Source of the DNA: Microbacterium atlanticum
GTDB lineage: Bacteria; Actinomycetota; Actinomycetes; Actinomycetales; Microbacteriaceae
Assembly (NCBI RefSeq): GCF_015277815.1
Contig: NZ_CP063813.1
Coordinates: 868,001 to 932,000, forward strand
Length of the DNA: 64,000 nt
Direction: 5' to 3'
The position numbers were made by a program, and so were the translations under genes. Below are positions 19,243 to 29,139 of this stretch, piece by piece (within the stretch, counting starts at the first letter, position 1; every line of letters begins with the position of its first letter). The notes beneath the pieces were generated by a model that was not told the DNA's origin, did no database searches, and saw nothing but the letters and a program-made list of their open reading frames with translations.

Positions 19243-20718
19243 TCAGGAGTGGACCCACACCTCCGTGCCGCGCGCCGTCCAGTCGTAGACGAACTTCGCG
19301 TCGGCGTCCCACATGTTGACGCAGCCGTGGCTCTGCTGGAATCCCAGCGCGGAGCGGAACGAGGAGGCGCCGTGGAAGGCGATGTCGGGCGCGAACCAGG
19401 TGATCCACGGCACGTCCTCGGTGCAGTAGCTGTTCTGCGCGGCGGGGTTGTAGCAGAGGGCGCCCATGTCCTGGATGCGCGTGTAGGCGTTCACGGTGAA
19501 GCGCCCGGTCGGGGTGGGGGTGGCATCGCGCCCCGACGAGATCGTGTACGAGCGGATCAGGTTGCCGTTCTCGAACAGGTGCGCCGTCTGCGACGACAGA
19601 TCCACCTCGACCGTGCGGGCGAGCGTCGTGACGACGGGCGCGATCTCGGTCACCGGCGTCTGGAACACCGCGTTCCCCGCGGCCAGCTGCGCGGCGGCCT
19701 CGGAGGCCATCCCGGACGTGTCGCCGACCTCGCGCCCCGACATCCCGGGCGCCTCTTCGCGCAGCACCTTCCCGGCCGAGTTCGTGATGACGGCACCGTT
19801 CACCGCGGCCCGGTTGATGGCGGCGGGCAGTCCGTCCACCATGGTCTGGATCGCCGCGGCGTCGGCGGTGATCTCGAAGGCGCCGTTGTCGGCGTCGGGC
19901 GCGATGCTCAGCCATCCGGCGAGCGTGGCGCGGTCGATGGGAACCGTGCGCTCCTCGCCGACGTAGAAGCCGGCGGTGTCGAGCATGCCGTTGAGCTGGG
20001 CCGCCGTGGCCTGTGCCGTCTCGGTCGAGATGTCGGCCGGGATCTCGGTGGCGACGGGCGCGAGGTCCACGCTCTTCGCGCCGGACAGCAGGGCGTCCTG
20101 CAGCGCCGCCTGCACCGTGGCGAGGTCGATCCCGGTGCCCGCGGCGGCGGGCGCCGCCGCGTACGAGGCCGTCGCGGGGTCGAACGACAGCGTCGCGTCG
20201 ACCGGCTCGCTGTAGAGCTGGGGGACGACCTCGCTGAGCGCCGCGGTCGCGGTCGCGGCGTCGAGTTCGACCTCTGCGCCGGTGGTCTGGAACCACGACG
20301 TCACGTTCCACATGGGGTGCTCGGCGAAAGCCGCCTCGGCCAGCGCCTGCGCATCGACGGTGGCGCCGAGTTCCGCGCCGGTCAGCTCGACCTCGCCGCC
20401 GTCGCCCGTGAGGACGACGGTGGTCTCTGCGAGGCTCTGCGCGATCGCGTCCTCAGCGGCTCCGGGGGTCAGCCAGCCCACCGGCACACCGGCGACGGTC
20501 GTCCCCGGTGCGATGAGCACGAGTGACGAGACCACGAGACCGACGACGGCGGTGCCGGCGGCGGCGCCGATCCACACCGCGGTGTGCTTCTTCTTCGCCT
20601 TCGGCTCGGCAGGAGCCCACGCGTAGACGGCGTCGTCCCCGGACGCCTCCTCGGCCTGTGACTCGGTCGCCACATCTGTCACGCCAACACCCCCGACTGT
20701 GATAAACGCTTCCCCCAT
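19243..20718 (-). CDS. L,D-transpeptidase (YkuD) with peptidoglycan-binding-type repeats, membrane anchored
   Basis: 491 residues. One transmembrane helix near residues 49-70 (WIGAAAGTAVVGLVVSSLVL) follows a cytoplasmic KAKKK stretch, so the rest is outside the membrane. Residues about 75-330 hold two PG_binding_4/VanW-like repeats. The C-terminus has the YkuD catalytic motif HGASSFRSALGFQQ then SHGCVNMW (His and Cys). It forms 3-3 cross-links in peptidoglycan. It starts at ATG 20718 and runs convergent to icd; the ROK regulator is divergent at 185 bp. Confidence 0.92.
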   Translation of the reverse strand: MGEAFITVGGVGVTDVATESQAEEASGDDAVYAWAPAEPKAKKKHTAVWIGAAAGTAVVGLVVSSLVLIAPGTTVAGVPVGWLTPGAAEDAIAQSLAETTVVLTGDGGEVELTGAELGATVDAQALAEAAFAEHPMWNVTSWFQTTGAEVELDAATATAALSEVVPQLYSEPVDATLSFDPATASYAAAPAAAGTGIDLATVQAALQDALLSGAKSVDLAPVATEIPADISTETAQATAAQLNGMLDTAGFYVGEERTVPIDRATLAGWLSIAPDADNGAFEITADAAAIQTMVDGLPAAINRAAVNGAVITNSAGKVLREEAPGMSGREVGDTSGMASEAAAQLAAGNAVFQTPVTEIAPVVTTLARTVEVDLSSQTAHLFENGNLIRSYTISSGRDATPTPTGRFTVNAYTRIQDMGALCYNPAAQNSYCTEDVPWITWFAPDIAFHGASSFRSALGFQQSHGCVNMWDADAKFVYDWTARGTEVWVHS

Positions 20719-20883
20719 GGTAGGCGACGGAGCCTGGTCGTGAGGTCACGGCCTCATCACGCACGAATCGCCGGTCACGCGCGTATTCACGCGGGTCGGC
20801 GTCGGCCCGGTCTCGCAGAGAAGGTCACAGTTTTGTAAACCCTCCGATCAAATTGGGTCCAACCGCTTGCGTGAAGTTAGTTC

Positions 20884-20902
20884 GTAAGGTCTACTAACAA
20901 AC
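20884..20902. promoter_or_regulatory. Candidate ROK-regulator operator
   Basis: GTAAGGTCTACTAACAAAC abuts the start codon of the ROK regulator and matches 16 of 19 bases at 34036-34054 upstream of the hexosaminidase. An overlapping inverted repeat GTTAGT (20876-20881)/ACTAAC (20893-20898) supports protein binding and autoregulation. Confidence 0.6.
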
Positions 20903-22093
20903 ATGTCGAACCCCGAAGCGCAGCGCGGCGTGCCCGTCCTCGACCCGGCGCCGGCCTCCTCCGGCGCGTTCGCGCCCGGCCGGACGCTGCGGCAGGGACG
21001 CAAGGTGCTGCCCGAGCACGCGCGGGGTCACAACCGCTCGCTGGTGCTGCAGACGCTCTTCCACCAGGGCGCGATGAGCCGAGCCGACCTGGCCCGCGAG
21101 ACCGGCCTCACCCGCGTCACGATCTCCGACCTCGTCGCCGAGCTCATCGCCGACGGCTTCGTCGTCGAACGAGGGGTGCGCGAGGCGTCCGGTCCGGGCA
21201 AGCCGGCGATCCTCGTCGACCTCGATCACGACGGCCACCGCATCGTGGGGCTCGACCTCTCGGGCAGCGACGCGTTCATCGGCGCGGTGCTGACCCTCGA
21301 CGGCGGCATCGTCGCCCGGCGCGACGTCGCCCTTCCCGCCGATGAGGACGTCGTCGCGACCGTCGTGGAGCTCGCCCGCGCACTGGTGGCCGACTCCCGC
21401 GCGCCGGTGCTCGGCATCGGCGTGGGCACCCCCGGCGTGGTCGACGACCGCGGGGTCATCCTCACCGCACCCAACTTCGGCTGGGCCGGCTTCGACCTCG
21501 AGAGCGCGCTGCGCCAGGCGCTGGGGCTGCCCGTACTGGTCGCCAACGACGCGAACGCCGCGGTGCTGGCCGAGTACACCTTCGGCGGCGCGCCCGACGA
21601 CGTGCTGCTGGTCAAAGTCGGACGAGGCGTCGGGTCGGGACTGCTGCTGGCGGGCCAGCCCATGCGGGGCAGTCGATTCGCCGCGGGTGAGATCGGCCAC
21701 GTCACGGTGGGCACCGACGGTGGTCCCCGGTGCGCGTGCGGACGCGTCGGATGCCTCGAGGCGTGGCTCTCGGTCCCCTCGCTGTCGTCACGGCTGGCCG
21801 CGGCATCCGATCCCGACTCCCGTGAGGGCGTGCTGCGGGATGCGGGGGAGCGGCTCGGGATCGCGCTGGCGCCCGTGGTCGGCACGCTCGACGTGTCGGA
21901 GATCGTCCTCTCCGGCCCTCCTGAACTCCTCGGCGGGTCCCTCGCGGACCAGACCGTCGAGACCCTCCGCGCGCGCACGCTCTCGTCGTCCGACGACGCC
22001 GGCGTACGGGTGCGGATGACGGAGCAAGGCCAGGACATCGTCCTGCGCGGTGCCGCCGTCATGGTCCTGTCAGGCCAGCTCGGGGTGTCCTGA
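20903..22093 (+). CDS. ROK-family transcriptional regulator of amino-sugar genes (NagC-like)
   Basis: 396 residues. The N-terminal winged helix-turn-helix is at about 45-95 (RADLARETGLTRVTISDLVAEL), then an ROK sugar-binding domain with GVGTPGVVDDRG, NDANAAVLAEY and the zinc motif CACGRVGCLE. Its ligand is probably GlcNAc or GlcNAc-6-P, judging from the sugar importer, ROK kinase and nagB that follow on the same strand. The start codon touches the proposed operator. The gene is 93 bp from the binding-protein gene and may be its operon leader. Confidence 0.85.
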   Translation: MSNPEAQRGVPVLDPAPASSGAFAPGRTLRQGRKVLPEHARGHNRSLVLQTLFHQGAMSRADLARETGLTRVTISDLVAELIADGFVVERGVREASGPGKPAILVDLDHDGHRIVGLDLSGSDAFIGAVLTLDGGIVARRDVALPADEDVVATVVELARALVADSRAPVLGIGVGTPGVVDDRGVILTAPNFGWAGFDLESALRQALGLPVLVANDANAAVLAEYTFGGAPDDVLLVKVGRGVGSGLLLAGQPMRGSRFAAGEIGHVTVGTDGGPRCACGRVGCLEAWLSVPSLSSRLAAASDPDSREGVLRDAGERLGIALAPVVGTLDVSEIVLSGPPELLGGSLADQTVETLRARTLSSSDDAGVRVRMTEQGQDIVLRGAAVMVLSGQLGVS

Positions 22094-22186
22094 CGGTGCT
22101 GTCCCTCCGGGCTCGTCCCGGAACCCCGATTCCCCCCGGATGGGTCACCCGGCCCACCCGAAACCGAAGAACACAGAGGAAACACC

Positions 22187-23434
22187 ATGAAGAAGACGCT
22201 CGGAGCGGTGGCGCTGATCGGCGCCTCGGCTCTCCTGCTCGCCGGCTGCAGCGGTGCCGGCGGCGACGACAGCGGATCCGGCGACGGCGAGGGCGCCGAG
22301 ATCCGGGTGTGGCTGAACGGCACCGACACCCCGCAGGAGGCGCGCGACTACCTGAAGGAGACCTTCGAGGAGGAGAACCCCGGCTCGACCCTCACGATCG
22401 AGGAGCAGAGCTGGGAGGGCCTCGTCGACCGCCTGACCACCAGCCTGTCCAGCTCGGACAGCCCCGACATCGTCGAGTTCGGCAACACGCAGGCCCCGGC
22501 CTTCACCTCGGTCGGTGCGCTCCTGGATCTGACCGACATGTACGAGGACCTGGGCGGCGACGACCTGCTGCCCGGTTTCGTGGAGAGCGGCTCGTACGAG
22601 GGCCAGTTCTACGCCCCGCCGCTGTACTCCGGCGCCCGCGTGGTCTTCGCGGACCCCGCCTTCGTCACCGAGGCGCCCGCCGACCTCGACGCGTACATCG
22701 CCCAGGCGAAGGAGCTCGCCGCGGCGAACCCCGGGAAGTCCGGCATCTACTTCGCCGGCCAGGACTGGTACAACGCCCTGCCCTTCATCTGGGAGAACGG
22801 CGGCGAGATCGCGGTGCAGGACGGCGACCAGTGGGATGCGCAGCTGAGCTCGCCCGAGTCGGTCGCCGGTATCGAGCAGGTGCAGGACCTCATGACCACC
22901 GCGTCGGCCGCACCGAAGGACGGCGACAACGCCGAGCCCTGGACCCCGTACTGCGAGGGTTCGGCGATCCAGTTCTCGGCCCCGAACTGGGCGCTGAGCC
23001 TGGCCAGCGAGTGCGAGACAGACGCGCCGCCGGCGGCGCCGTTCGTCTACGCCCTGCCGGGCGTGGACGGCGATCCGGCGCAGGTCTTCGCCGGCGGCTC
23101 GAACATCGGCATCTCGGCGAAGTCGGCCAACCCCGAGCTGGCCAAGAGCGCTCTCGAGATCATGATGAGCGACGAGTTCCAGACGATCTACGGCGAGAAC
23201 GGGCTCATCCCCGCGAAGAAGTCGCTCGCCTCGACGCTCGGTGACACGCCGGAGGCGCTCGCCTTCGCGGAGGCCGCGGGCAACGCGAAGCTGACGCCGG
23301 CCTCGCCGAACTGGGCCGAGGTCGAGGCCTCGCGCATCCTGGAGGACTTCTTCGTCAAGGTCGCCCAGGGCGGAGACGTCGCGGCTCTCGCGGCGGAGGT
23401 CGACACGCAGATCGAGGACATCCTCAACGGCTGA
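22187..23434 (+). CDS. Sugar ABC transporter substrate-binding lipoprotein
   Basis: 415 residues. A lipoprotein signal with lipobox LLLAGC (Cys21) anchors it outside the membrane. Body motifs such as WLNGTDTPQEARDYL, SSDSPDIVEFGNTQAPAF and EIMMSDEFQTIYGENGLIPA fit the family 1 carbohydrate-binding proteins (CUT1). It delivers a sugar to the two permeases just downstream. The substrate is inferred as N-acetylglucosamine or chito-oligosaccharide from the flanking nag-type genes. The usual ATPase (MsiK type) is not encoded here. Confidence 0.88.
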   Translation: MKKTLGAVALIGASALLLAGCSGAGGDDSGSGDGEGAEIRVWLNGTDTPQEARDYLKETFEEENPGSTLTIEEQSWEGLVDRLTTSLSSSDSPDIVEFGNTQAPAFTSVGALLDLTDMYEDLGGDDLLPGFVESGSYEGQFYAPPLYSGARVVFADPAFVTEAPADLDAYIAQAKELAAANPGKSGIYFAGQDWYNALPFIWENGGEIAVQDGDQWDAQLSSPESVAGIEQVQDLMTTASAAPKDGDNAEPWTPYCEGSAIQFSAPNWALSLASECETDAPPAAPFVYALPGVDGDPAQVFAGGSNIGISAKSANPELAKSALEIMMSDEFQTIYGENGLIPAKKSLASTLGDTPEALAFAEAAGNAKLTPASPNWAEVEASRILEDFFVKVAQGGDVAALAAEVDTQIEDILNG

Positions 23435-23577
23435 ACAGCGCTCAGGCGCTGACCCCGGTGCGGCGCGCGTTCCCTTGCGCGCCGCACCACCCGGGCCGGT
23501 GGCCTTCCGCCGCCGGCCCGACCCATGCCATCCGAGCCCGGCGTCAGTCACTCTGGAAACGAAGTACAGGAGTCACC

Positions 23578-24573
23578 ATGTCCACCGCGTCTCCTCCGCT
23601 GCCCCCGGCGGTGAGCGGGATCGACGGGGAGCGGCTGATCGCACCCCCCGAGCCCGAGCGTCCGGCTCGCCGCCGCCTCATCCGCCCCGGCGGGTTCACT
23701 CCCTATGCACTGCTCACGCCCGCGCTCATCGTCCTGGCGGTGATCACCGGGTGGCCGCTGCTGCAGCTCATGATCATGTCGTTCCAGGAGTTCGGCCGCG
23801 CGCAGGTCTTCGGCGCCCCGCCGGAGTTCGTGGGCGTGGCCAACTACGCCGCGGTCCTCACCGACCCCTCCTTCTGGCAGGTCCTCGGCCGCTCCGTGGT
23901 CTTCGCGGCCGTCTGCGTCGTGCTGACGATGGCGCTCGGCGTCCTGGTCGCCCTCCTGATGCGCCGTCTCGGAGTGGTCCTTCGCACCCTGGTCTCGGTG
24001 GGACTCCTGCTCGCGTGGGCGATGCCGCCGCTGTCGGCCACCATCGTGTGGGGCTGGATCTTCGACACGCAGTACGGCGTCCTGAACCACGTGCTGGTCA
24101 ACGTGTTCGGGCTGACGCAGTTCGAGGGCCACTCCTGGCTCATCGACCCGCTGAGCTTCTTCTTCGTCGCGACCATCGTCATCGTGTGGGGCGCCGTCCC
24201 GTTCGTGGCGTTCACCGTGTATGCGGGCCTGACCCAGGTGCCGGACGAGGTGCTCGAAGCCGCCCAGCTCGACGGCGCCGGCGCGTTCCAGCGGTTCCGC
24301 CTCGTGATCGTCCCGTTCATCCGCCCGGTGCTGGTGATCGTCACGATCCTGCAGATCATCTGGGACCTGCGCGTGTTCACGCAGATCTACGCTCTGCAGT
24401 CGATCGGCGGCCTGGCCGAGCAGACCAACACGCTCGGGGTGTACATCTACCGCGTGTCGCTGGGCTCCGGCGACTTCGGAACCGGCGGGGCGATCTCGGT
24501 GATCTTCGTGCTGATGCTCGCCGTGCTCTCGGTGTTCTACGTCCGCAGCAGCGTGAAGGAGGAGACGCTGTGA
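23578..24573 (+). CDS. Sugar ABC transporter permease 1 (MalF type)
   Basis: 331 residues; about six membrane helices after a Pro-rich cytoplasmic N-terminus. The coupling EAA motif is EVLEAAQLDGAGAFQRFR near residue 223. ATG 23578 follows AGGAG at 23569-23573. The 143-bp gap after the binding protein has no strong terminator. The stop overlaps the next permease start, so the two are made together. Confidence 0.92.
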   Translation: MSTASPPLPPAVSGIDGERLIAPPEPERPARRRLIRPGGFTPYALLTPALIVLAVITGWPLLQLMIMSFQEFGRAQVFGAPPEFVGVANYAAVLTDPSFWQVLGRSVVFAAVCVVLTMALGVLVALLMRRLGVVLRTLVSVGLLLAWAMPPLSATIVWGWIFDTQYGVLNHVLVNVFGLTQFEGHSWLIDPLSFFFVATIVIVWGAVPFVAFTVYAGLTQVPDEVLEAAQLDGAGAFQRFRLVIVPFIRPVLVIVTILQIIWDLRVFTQIYALQSIGGLAEQTNTLGVYIYRVSLGSGDFGTGGAISVIFVLMLAVLSVFYVRSSVKEETL

Positions 24574-25502
24574 CCACCGCTGCCGCACCCGAGGCACGCG
24601 CATCCCGCATGCCCGCACCCGCCGCGGTGCCGGCGTCCGAGCCCCGCCGGGGCGCCGAGCGCGCCCGTCGCCGCATCGGCTCGATCCTCGCCGGTGCCGC
24701 CGCGATCGCCGTGTTCGCGGCATCCGTCTTCCCGGTGTACTGGATGGTGAACACGTCGTTCCAGCCGAACGCCCAGGTGCGGGGGAGCGAGCTGCACTTC
24801 TGGCCGGACAACGGCACGCTCGAGAACTACGCGAACGTCATCTTCGACTCCTCGCGGGCGCCGTTCCTGCCGGCGCTCGCGAACTCGATCGCGGTGACGG
24901 CCATCACGGTCGTCGTCGCGCTCGTGTTCGCGTTCCTCGCCGCGCTCGCCGTCACACGCTTCCGCTTCCGCAGTCGGGCGGCCTTCATCGTGGCGATCCT
25001 CCTCGTGCAGATGATCCCCGCCGAGGCCATGATCATCTCGATCTTCCGCCTGGTCGACGGGTGGCAGATGCTCAACACCATCGCGGGACTGTCGGCGGTG
25101 TACATCGCCACCGTGCTGCCCTTCACGATCTGGACGCTGCGGGGATTCGTCAACGGCGTGCCGGCCGAGCTGGAAGAGGCGGCGATGATCGACGGACTCA
25201 GCCGCTCGCAGGCGTTCTGGCGCATCACGTTCCCGCTGCTGGCGCCCGGGCTCGTGGCCACCGGGATCTTCGGGTTCATCCAGGCGTGGAACGAGTTCCT
25301 CTTCGCCCTCGTGCTCAACCCGCGTCCCGAGGCGATGACGCTCCCGGTGTGGCTGCGCACGTTCCTCGACCCGAACGGCGGCATCAACTGGGCCGAGCTC
25401 ATGGCGGGCTCCACCCTGGTGGCCATCCCCGTCGTGGTGTTCTTCCTCCTCGTGCAGAGCCGCATGACCAGCGGGCTCGTGGCGGGGGCGGTCAAGGGCT
25501 GA
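24570..25502 (+). CDS. Sugar ABC transporter permease 2 (MalG type)
   Basis: 310 residues, about six membrane helices. The EAA motif is ELEEAAMIDGLSRSQAFWRI near residue 206. It starts with GTG 24570 inside the GTGA overlap. It forms the membrane channel with the upstream permease; a shared ATPase encoded elsewhere is expected, as in other actinobacteria. Confidence 0.92.
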   Translation: MTTAAAPEARASRMPAPAAVPASEPRRGAERARRRIGSILAGAAAIAVFAASVFPVYWMVNTSFQPNAQVRGSELHFWPDNGTLENYANVIFDSSRAPFLPALANSIAVTAITVVVALVFAFLAALAVTRFRFRSRAAFIVAILLVQMIPAEAMIISIFRLVDGWQMLNTIAGLSAVYIATVLPFTIWTLRGFVNGVPAELEEAAMIDGLSRSQAFWRITFPLLAPGLVATGIFGFIQAWNEFLFALVLNPRPEAMTLPVWLRTFLDPNGGINWAELMAGSTLVAIPVVVFFLLVQSRMTSGLVAGAVKG

Positions 25503-25545
25503 TGCGCGCTCACGGTGCAGCCGACTTCCGCAGGGAGGTCGGCAG

Positions 25546-26499
25546 ATGAAGGTCGGTCTCGACGTCGGCGGCACGAAGACCGATGCGGTGGCCGTCGACG
25601 ACGGCGGTGCGATCGCCGGGCGCATCCGCATCCCCACCGGATGGGGGCCGGATGCCGTGGCCCAGACCGTCGTCGACGCGGTGGGCGCGCTCGCCGCGGA
25701 GGCCGGTGTCGACCTCGCCGAGGTGCGCTCCGTGGGCGTCGGCATCCCCGGTCAGATCGAGCCGGGGACGGGACGCGTCGTGCACGCCGTCAACCTCGGA
25801 GTCGAGGCACTGGACCTCGCCGAGGCCGTGGCACCCCGCCTCGGGGTGCCGGTGCGGGTCGAGAACGACGTGAAGGCCGCGGCCCTCGGGGCGCACGCGC
25901 TCCACCGGGCGTCAGGGGCGGCCGCGCCGGCCTCGATGGCCTACCTCAACCTCGGGACGGGTGTGGCGGCGGGCATCGTCGCGGACGGCCGGCTGTGGCG
26001 GGGCGCCCGGGGCACCGCCGGGGAGGTCGGGCACATCTCCATCGATCCGCACGGGCCGCTGTGCCGCTGCGGCCAACGCGGGTGCATCGAGGCGTTCGCC
26101 GGCGGCGGGGCCGTCGCCGAACGCTGGCGGCACCGCTCCGCCCTTCCTGTGCGCGACGTCTTCGACGCCGCCGACGCCGGCGACCCGTCGGCGCGGCGGC
26201 TGCGCGAGGATCTCGCGCGCGGCGTGGCGGCCGCCGTGCGGGTGCTGGTGCTGACGGCGGACGTCGATATCGTGGTCCTCGGAGGGGGTGTGACAGCGCT
26301 GGGCGATCGACTGATGACGGATGTCGCAGCCGAGCTGTCGGCCAGCGCCGAGGCGTCCCCCTTCATGCGTTCGCTGCGTCTCGCCGAGCGTGTCGAGCTG
26401 CTGCCGCCGGGTTCGCTCGCGGCGGCACTGGGCGCCGCGCTCGTCGGCGCGGAGGGCGATGCCACACACGACACCGAGGAGGCTCTGGTCCATGGCTGA
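25546..26499 (+). CDS. ROK-family sugar kinase, probable N-acetylglucosamine or glucosamine kinase
   Basis: 317 residues: phosphate-binding LDVGGTKTDAVAV, GVGIPGQI, catalytic Asp in VENDVKAAALG, and zinc motif GHISIDPHGPLCRCGQRGCIE. There is no N-terminal DNA-binding domain, unlike the regulator at 20903, so this is the enzyme form. It would phosphorylate the imported sugar. It overlaps nagB by 8 bases, so the two are coupled. A second, unrelated sugar kinase of the BadF type lies at 12668. Confidence 0.85.
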   Translation: MKVGLDVGGTKTDAVAVDDGGAIAGRIRIPTGWGPDAVAQTVVDAVGALAAEAGVDLAEVRSVGVGIPGQIEPGTGRVVHAVNLGVEALDLAEAVAPRLGVPVRVENDVKAAALGAHALHRASGAAAPASMAYLNLGTGVAAGIVADGRLWRGARGTAGEVGHISIDPHGPLCRCGQRGCIEAFAGGGAVAERWRHRSALPVRDVFDAADAGDPSARRLREDLARGVAAAVRVLVLTADVDIVVLGGGVTALGDRLMTDVAAELSASAEASPFMRSLRLAERVELLPPGSLAAALGAALVGAEGDATHDTEEALVHG

Positions 26500-27271
26500 G
26501 ATCGTGATCGTCCGCGACAAGGAGGCGGCGGGAGAGCTCGTCGCCGACCACATCGCGGCGCTGGTGCGGGAGAATCCCGAGGCGGTGCTGGGCCTCGCCA
26601 CCGGATCGACCCCGCTCCCGGTGTATGAGGCGCTGCGACCCCGGCTGCAAGGCGTGGACGTGTCGCGGGTGCGCGGCTTCGCGCTGGACGAGTACGTCGG
26701 GATAGATCCCGCGCATCCCGAGAGCTACCGCTCCGTGATCACCCGCGAGGTGGTCGAGCCGCTGGGCCTCAACCCCGAACTGGTCCGCACGCCCGACGGC
26801 ACGCCCGAGGGCATCGAGTACCACGGCGAGGAGTACGAGGCCGCGATCCTCGACGCCGGCGGCATCGACCTGCAGATCCTCGGCATCGGAACCGACGGCC
26901 ACATCGGCTTCAACGAGCCCGGCTCGTCGTTCGCGTCCCAGACGCGGGTGAAGACCCTGACGGAGCAGACGCGGCGTGACAACGCCCGGTTCTTCGACTC
27001 GATCGACGACGTGCCGATGCACTGCATCACGCAGGGCCTGGGCACGATCCTGCGGGCGCGCCACCTGGTGCTGCTCGCGTTCGGCGAGGGCAAGGCGGCA
27101 GCCGTCGCCGGCGCGGTCGAGGGTCCGCTCACCGCGTCGCTGCCCGGGTCGGCGATCCAGCTGCACGCCCGCGCCACCGTGGTGGTCGACGAGGCGGCGG
27201 CGTCACAGCTCCAGCGCGCCGCCTACTACCGCTACGCGTTCGACAACAAGCCCGACTGGCAGGGCATCTGA
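26492..27271 (+). CDS. nagB: Glucosamine-6-phosphate deaminase
   Basis: 259 residues. Glucosamine-6-P is converted to fructose-6-P plus ammonia. Motifs: GLATGSTPLPVYEAL, ALDEYVGIDPAHPESYRSV (general base Asp) and GIGTDGHIGFNEPGSSF. ATG 26492 is chosen; it overlaps the kinase gene. With NagA at 31332 it completes GlcNAc-6-P breakdown. Confidence 0.96.
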   Translation: MAEIVIVRDKEAAGELVADHIAALVRENPEAVLGLATGSTPLPVYEALRPRLQGVDVSRVRGFALDEYVGIDPAHPESYRSVITREVVEPLGLNPELVRTPDGTPEGIEYHGEEYEAAILDAGGIDLQILGIGTDGHIGFNEPGSSFASQTRVKTLTEQTRRDNARFFDSIDDVPMHCITQGLGTILRARHLVLLAFGEGKAAAVAGAVEGPLTASLPGSAIQLHARATVVVDEAAASQLQRAAYYRYAFDNKPDWQGI

Positions 27272-27286
27272 CCCGTCATCTGCGCC

Positions 27287-28675
27287 TCACGGTGCGAAGA
27301 CCTTGCCGGGGTTGAGGATCCCCTGCGGGTCGAACACCCGGGTGATCTGACGCTGCAGCTCCCACTGGTCCTCGCCGAGCTCGTCGGCCAGCCAACGACG
27401 CTTCAGCACGCCCACGCCGTGCTCGCCGGTGAGGGTGCCGCCCAGCCGCAGGGCGGCGCGGAACAAGTCGTCCGCGGCCCGCCAGATCTCGTCCGGCGCC
27501 TCGATGACGCCGAACTCGTCGGGCTCGCCCACGAAGATGAAGTTCGGGTGCAGGTTGCCGTCGCCGGCGTGCGCCACGGTGGGGATGACGACCCCGTGCT
27601 CGCGCTCGACGCGCGCGATCTCGTCGAACATCGCGGGAAGCGCGCTGCGCGGCACCGACACGTCCTCGATGAGCGTGGTGCCGAGAGTCTCCATCGCAGG
27701 ATGCATCGACCGGCGGATCGCCAGCAGACGCTCCCCCTCCTCGGGGTCGTGCGACACGGCGACGGTGCCGCCGGCGCCGCGCAGCACCCCCGCGATGGCG
27801 TCGGCCTCGGCGACCGCCGCCGGGCCGTCGGTCTGGAGGGTGAGCTGCGCCGCACCCGGCGTCGGCGGGTCGAGCGACAGCAGGGCGTGCACCGCGGCGA
27901 GGGATGCGGCATCCATCAGCTCCATGATCGCCGGCTGGACGCCCGCCGCCGTGACCGCCGCCGAGGCGACGGCGGCCGTCCGCACATCGGGGAAGGTCGC
28001 GGCGATCGTGCACACCTGACCCGGAGTGAGGCGACGCAGCTTCAGCGTCGCGCCGACGATCACCCCGAGGGTGCCCTCCGACCCGATCACGAGTGAGGTG
28101 AGATCGAGGCCGGTCACGCCTTTCACGGTGCGGTGGCCCAGTCTGAGCAGACGCCCGTCGGCCAGCACGATGTCGACCCCGAGCACCGCGTCGCGCACCA
28201 CGCCGTACTTCGCGCACAGCAGTCCCCCCGCGCCGGTGGCGATGTTGCCCCCGACGGTCGAGATGGCGCGGCTCGCCGGATCGGGCGCCCACCACAGGCC
28301 GTGCGGGGACAGTGCGGCGTTGAGGTCGGCGTTCAGGATGCCGGGCTCGACGACCGCGAGGAGGTCGTCGGGACGCACCTCGAGGATGCGGTCCATCGCG
28401 CGCACCGAGAGGGCGATCTCGCCGCCGCCCGCGTTGGCGCCGCCGGCCAGTCCCGTGCCGGCGCCGCGGGTCACCACGGGCGTGCCCGTCTCGGTCGCGA
28501 TGCGGAGGGTGCGCTGGACGTCGTCCACGCTGCGGGCGTGCACGACCGCGATCGGGTGTCCGGATGCCGCGTGGCCCGACTTGTCGGCACGCGCCGCGGC
28601 CAGCGCTGCCGGCGAGGTGTCGACCCGGTCGCCGAGCTCGGCGCGGAGGCGGGTGAGCGCGTCGCTACCTGCCAT
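27287..28675 (-). CDS. FAD-linked 2-hydroxyacid oxidase (GlcD / D-lactate dehydrogenase type)
   Basis: 462 residues. The FAD_binding_4 domain spans about 35-210 (TRGAGTGLAGGAN, GGNIATGAGGLLCAKYG, GSEGTLGVI). The C-terminal FAD-oxidase domain ends GEHGVGVLKRRWLADEL ... FDPQGILNPGKVF. It oxidises glycolate, D-lactate or a similar acid; the exact substrate is unknown. ATG 28675 overlaps the upstream membrane gene's stop (TGATG). It is convergent with nagB, with only 15 bp between. Confidence 0.87.
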   Translation of the reverse strand: MAGSDALTRLRAELGDRVDTSPAALAAARADKSGHAASGHPIAVVHARSVDDVQRTLRIATETGTPVVTRGAGTGLAGGANAGGGEIALSVRAMDRILEVRPDDLLAVVEPGILNADLNAALSPHGLWWAPDPASRAISTVGGNIATGAGGLLCAKYGVVRDAVLGVDIVLADGRLLRLGHRTVKGVTGLDLTSLVIGSEGTLGVIVGATLKLRRLTPGQVCTIAATFPDVRTAAVASAAVTAAGVQPAIMELMDAASLAAVHALLSLDPPTPGAAQLTLQTDGPAAVAEADAIAGVLRGAGGTVAVSHDPEEGERLLAIRRSMHPAMETLGTTLIEDVSVPRSALPAMFDEIARVEREHGVVIPTVAHAGDGNLHPNFIFVGEPDEFGVIEAPDEIWRAADDLFRAALRLGGTLTGEHGVGVLKRRWLADELGEDQWELQRQITRVFDPQGILNPGKVFAP

Positions 28676-29088
28676 CACGTCAGGCGGCGGCGGCCGACGA
28701 TGACGCCGGCGGTGACGGCGACCACGCCGAAGACGAGGCCGATCCACGCGTTGCCCATGCTCCACCACGCGATCGTCGCCGACGCGTACACCAGGAGCTC
28801 GACGACGGCGCGCACGAACGGGTGGACGGCCAGCACCGCGCGCGGGGAGACGAAGAGCGCCCAGGCCAGGATCGCGACGACGGGGGCCGCGATGCCGGCC
28901 ACGATGTTCCACGGGAAGGGCCACATCGTGAACCCCCACAGCGCCAGTGTGGCGAAGGCGAAGAGCTCGCACAGGAAGGCCACGACGTCGATCGCCGTGA
29001 GTGGGGGTCGGGTGCCCGGTGCCTGATCGGCGGCCTGCGGCCCATCCTTGCTCGGGGGCGCAGGCATGGCGCCAGGGGTGTCGGACAT
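28675..29088 (-). CDS. YrdB-like (DUF2568) small membrane protein
   Basis: 137 residues with about four hydrophobic helices: VVAFLCELFAFATLALWGF, IVAGIAAPVVAILAWALF, VVELLVYASATIAWW and IGLVFGVVAVTAGVIVG. The LCELFAFATLALWGF start is typical of the YrdB family. The function is unknown. ATG 29088 carries a GGAG about 4 bases upstream. It is translationally coupled to the FAD oxidase. Confidence 0.75.
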   Translation of the reverse strand: MSDTPGAMPAPPSKDGPQAADQAPGTRPPLTAIDVVAFLCELFAFATLALWGFTMWPFPWNIVAGIAAPVVAILAWALFVSPRAVLAVHPFVRAVVELLVYASATIAWWSMGNAWIGLVFGVVAVTAGVIVGRRRLT

Positions 29089-29139
29089 GACCTCCAGTCT
29101 ACGGCGGGATGCCGCGCTCACCGGTCGGCGGGCGTCCGC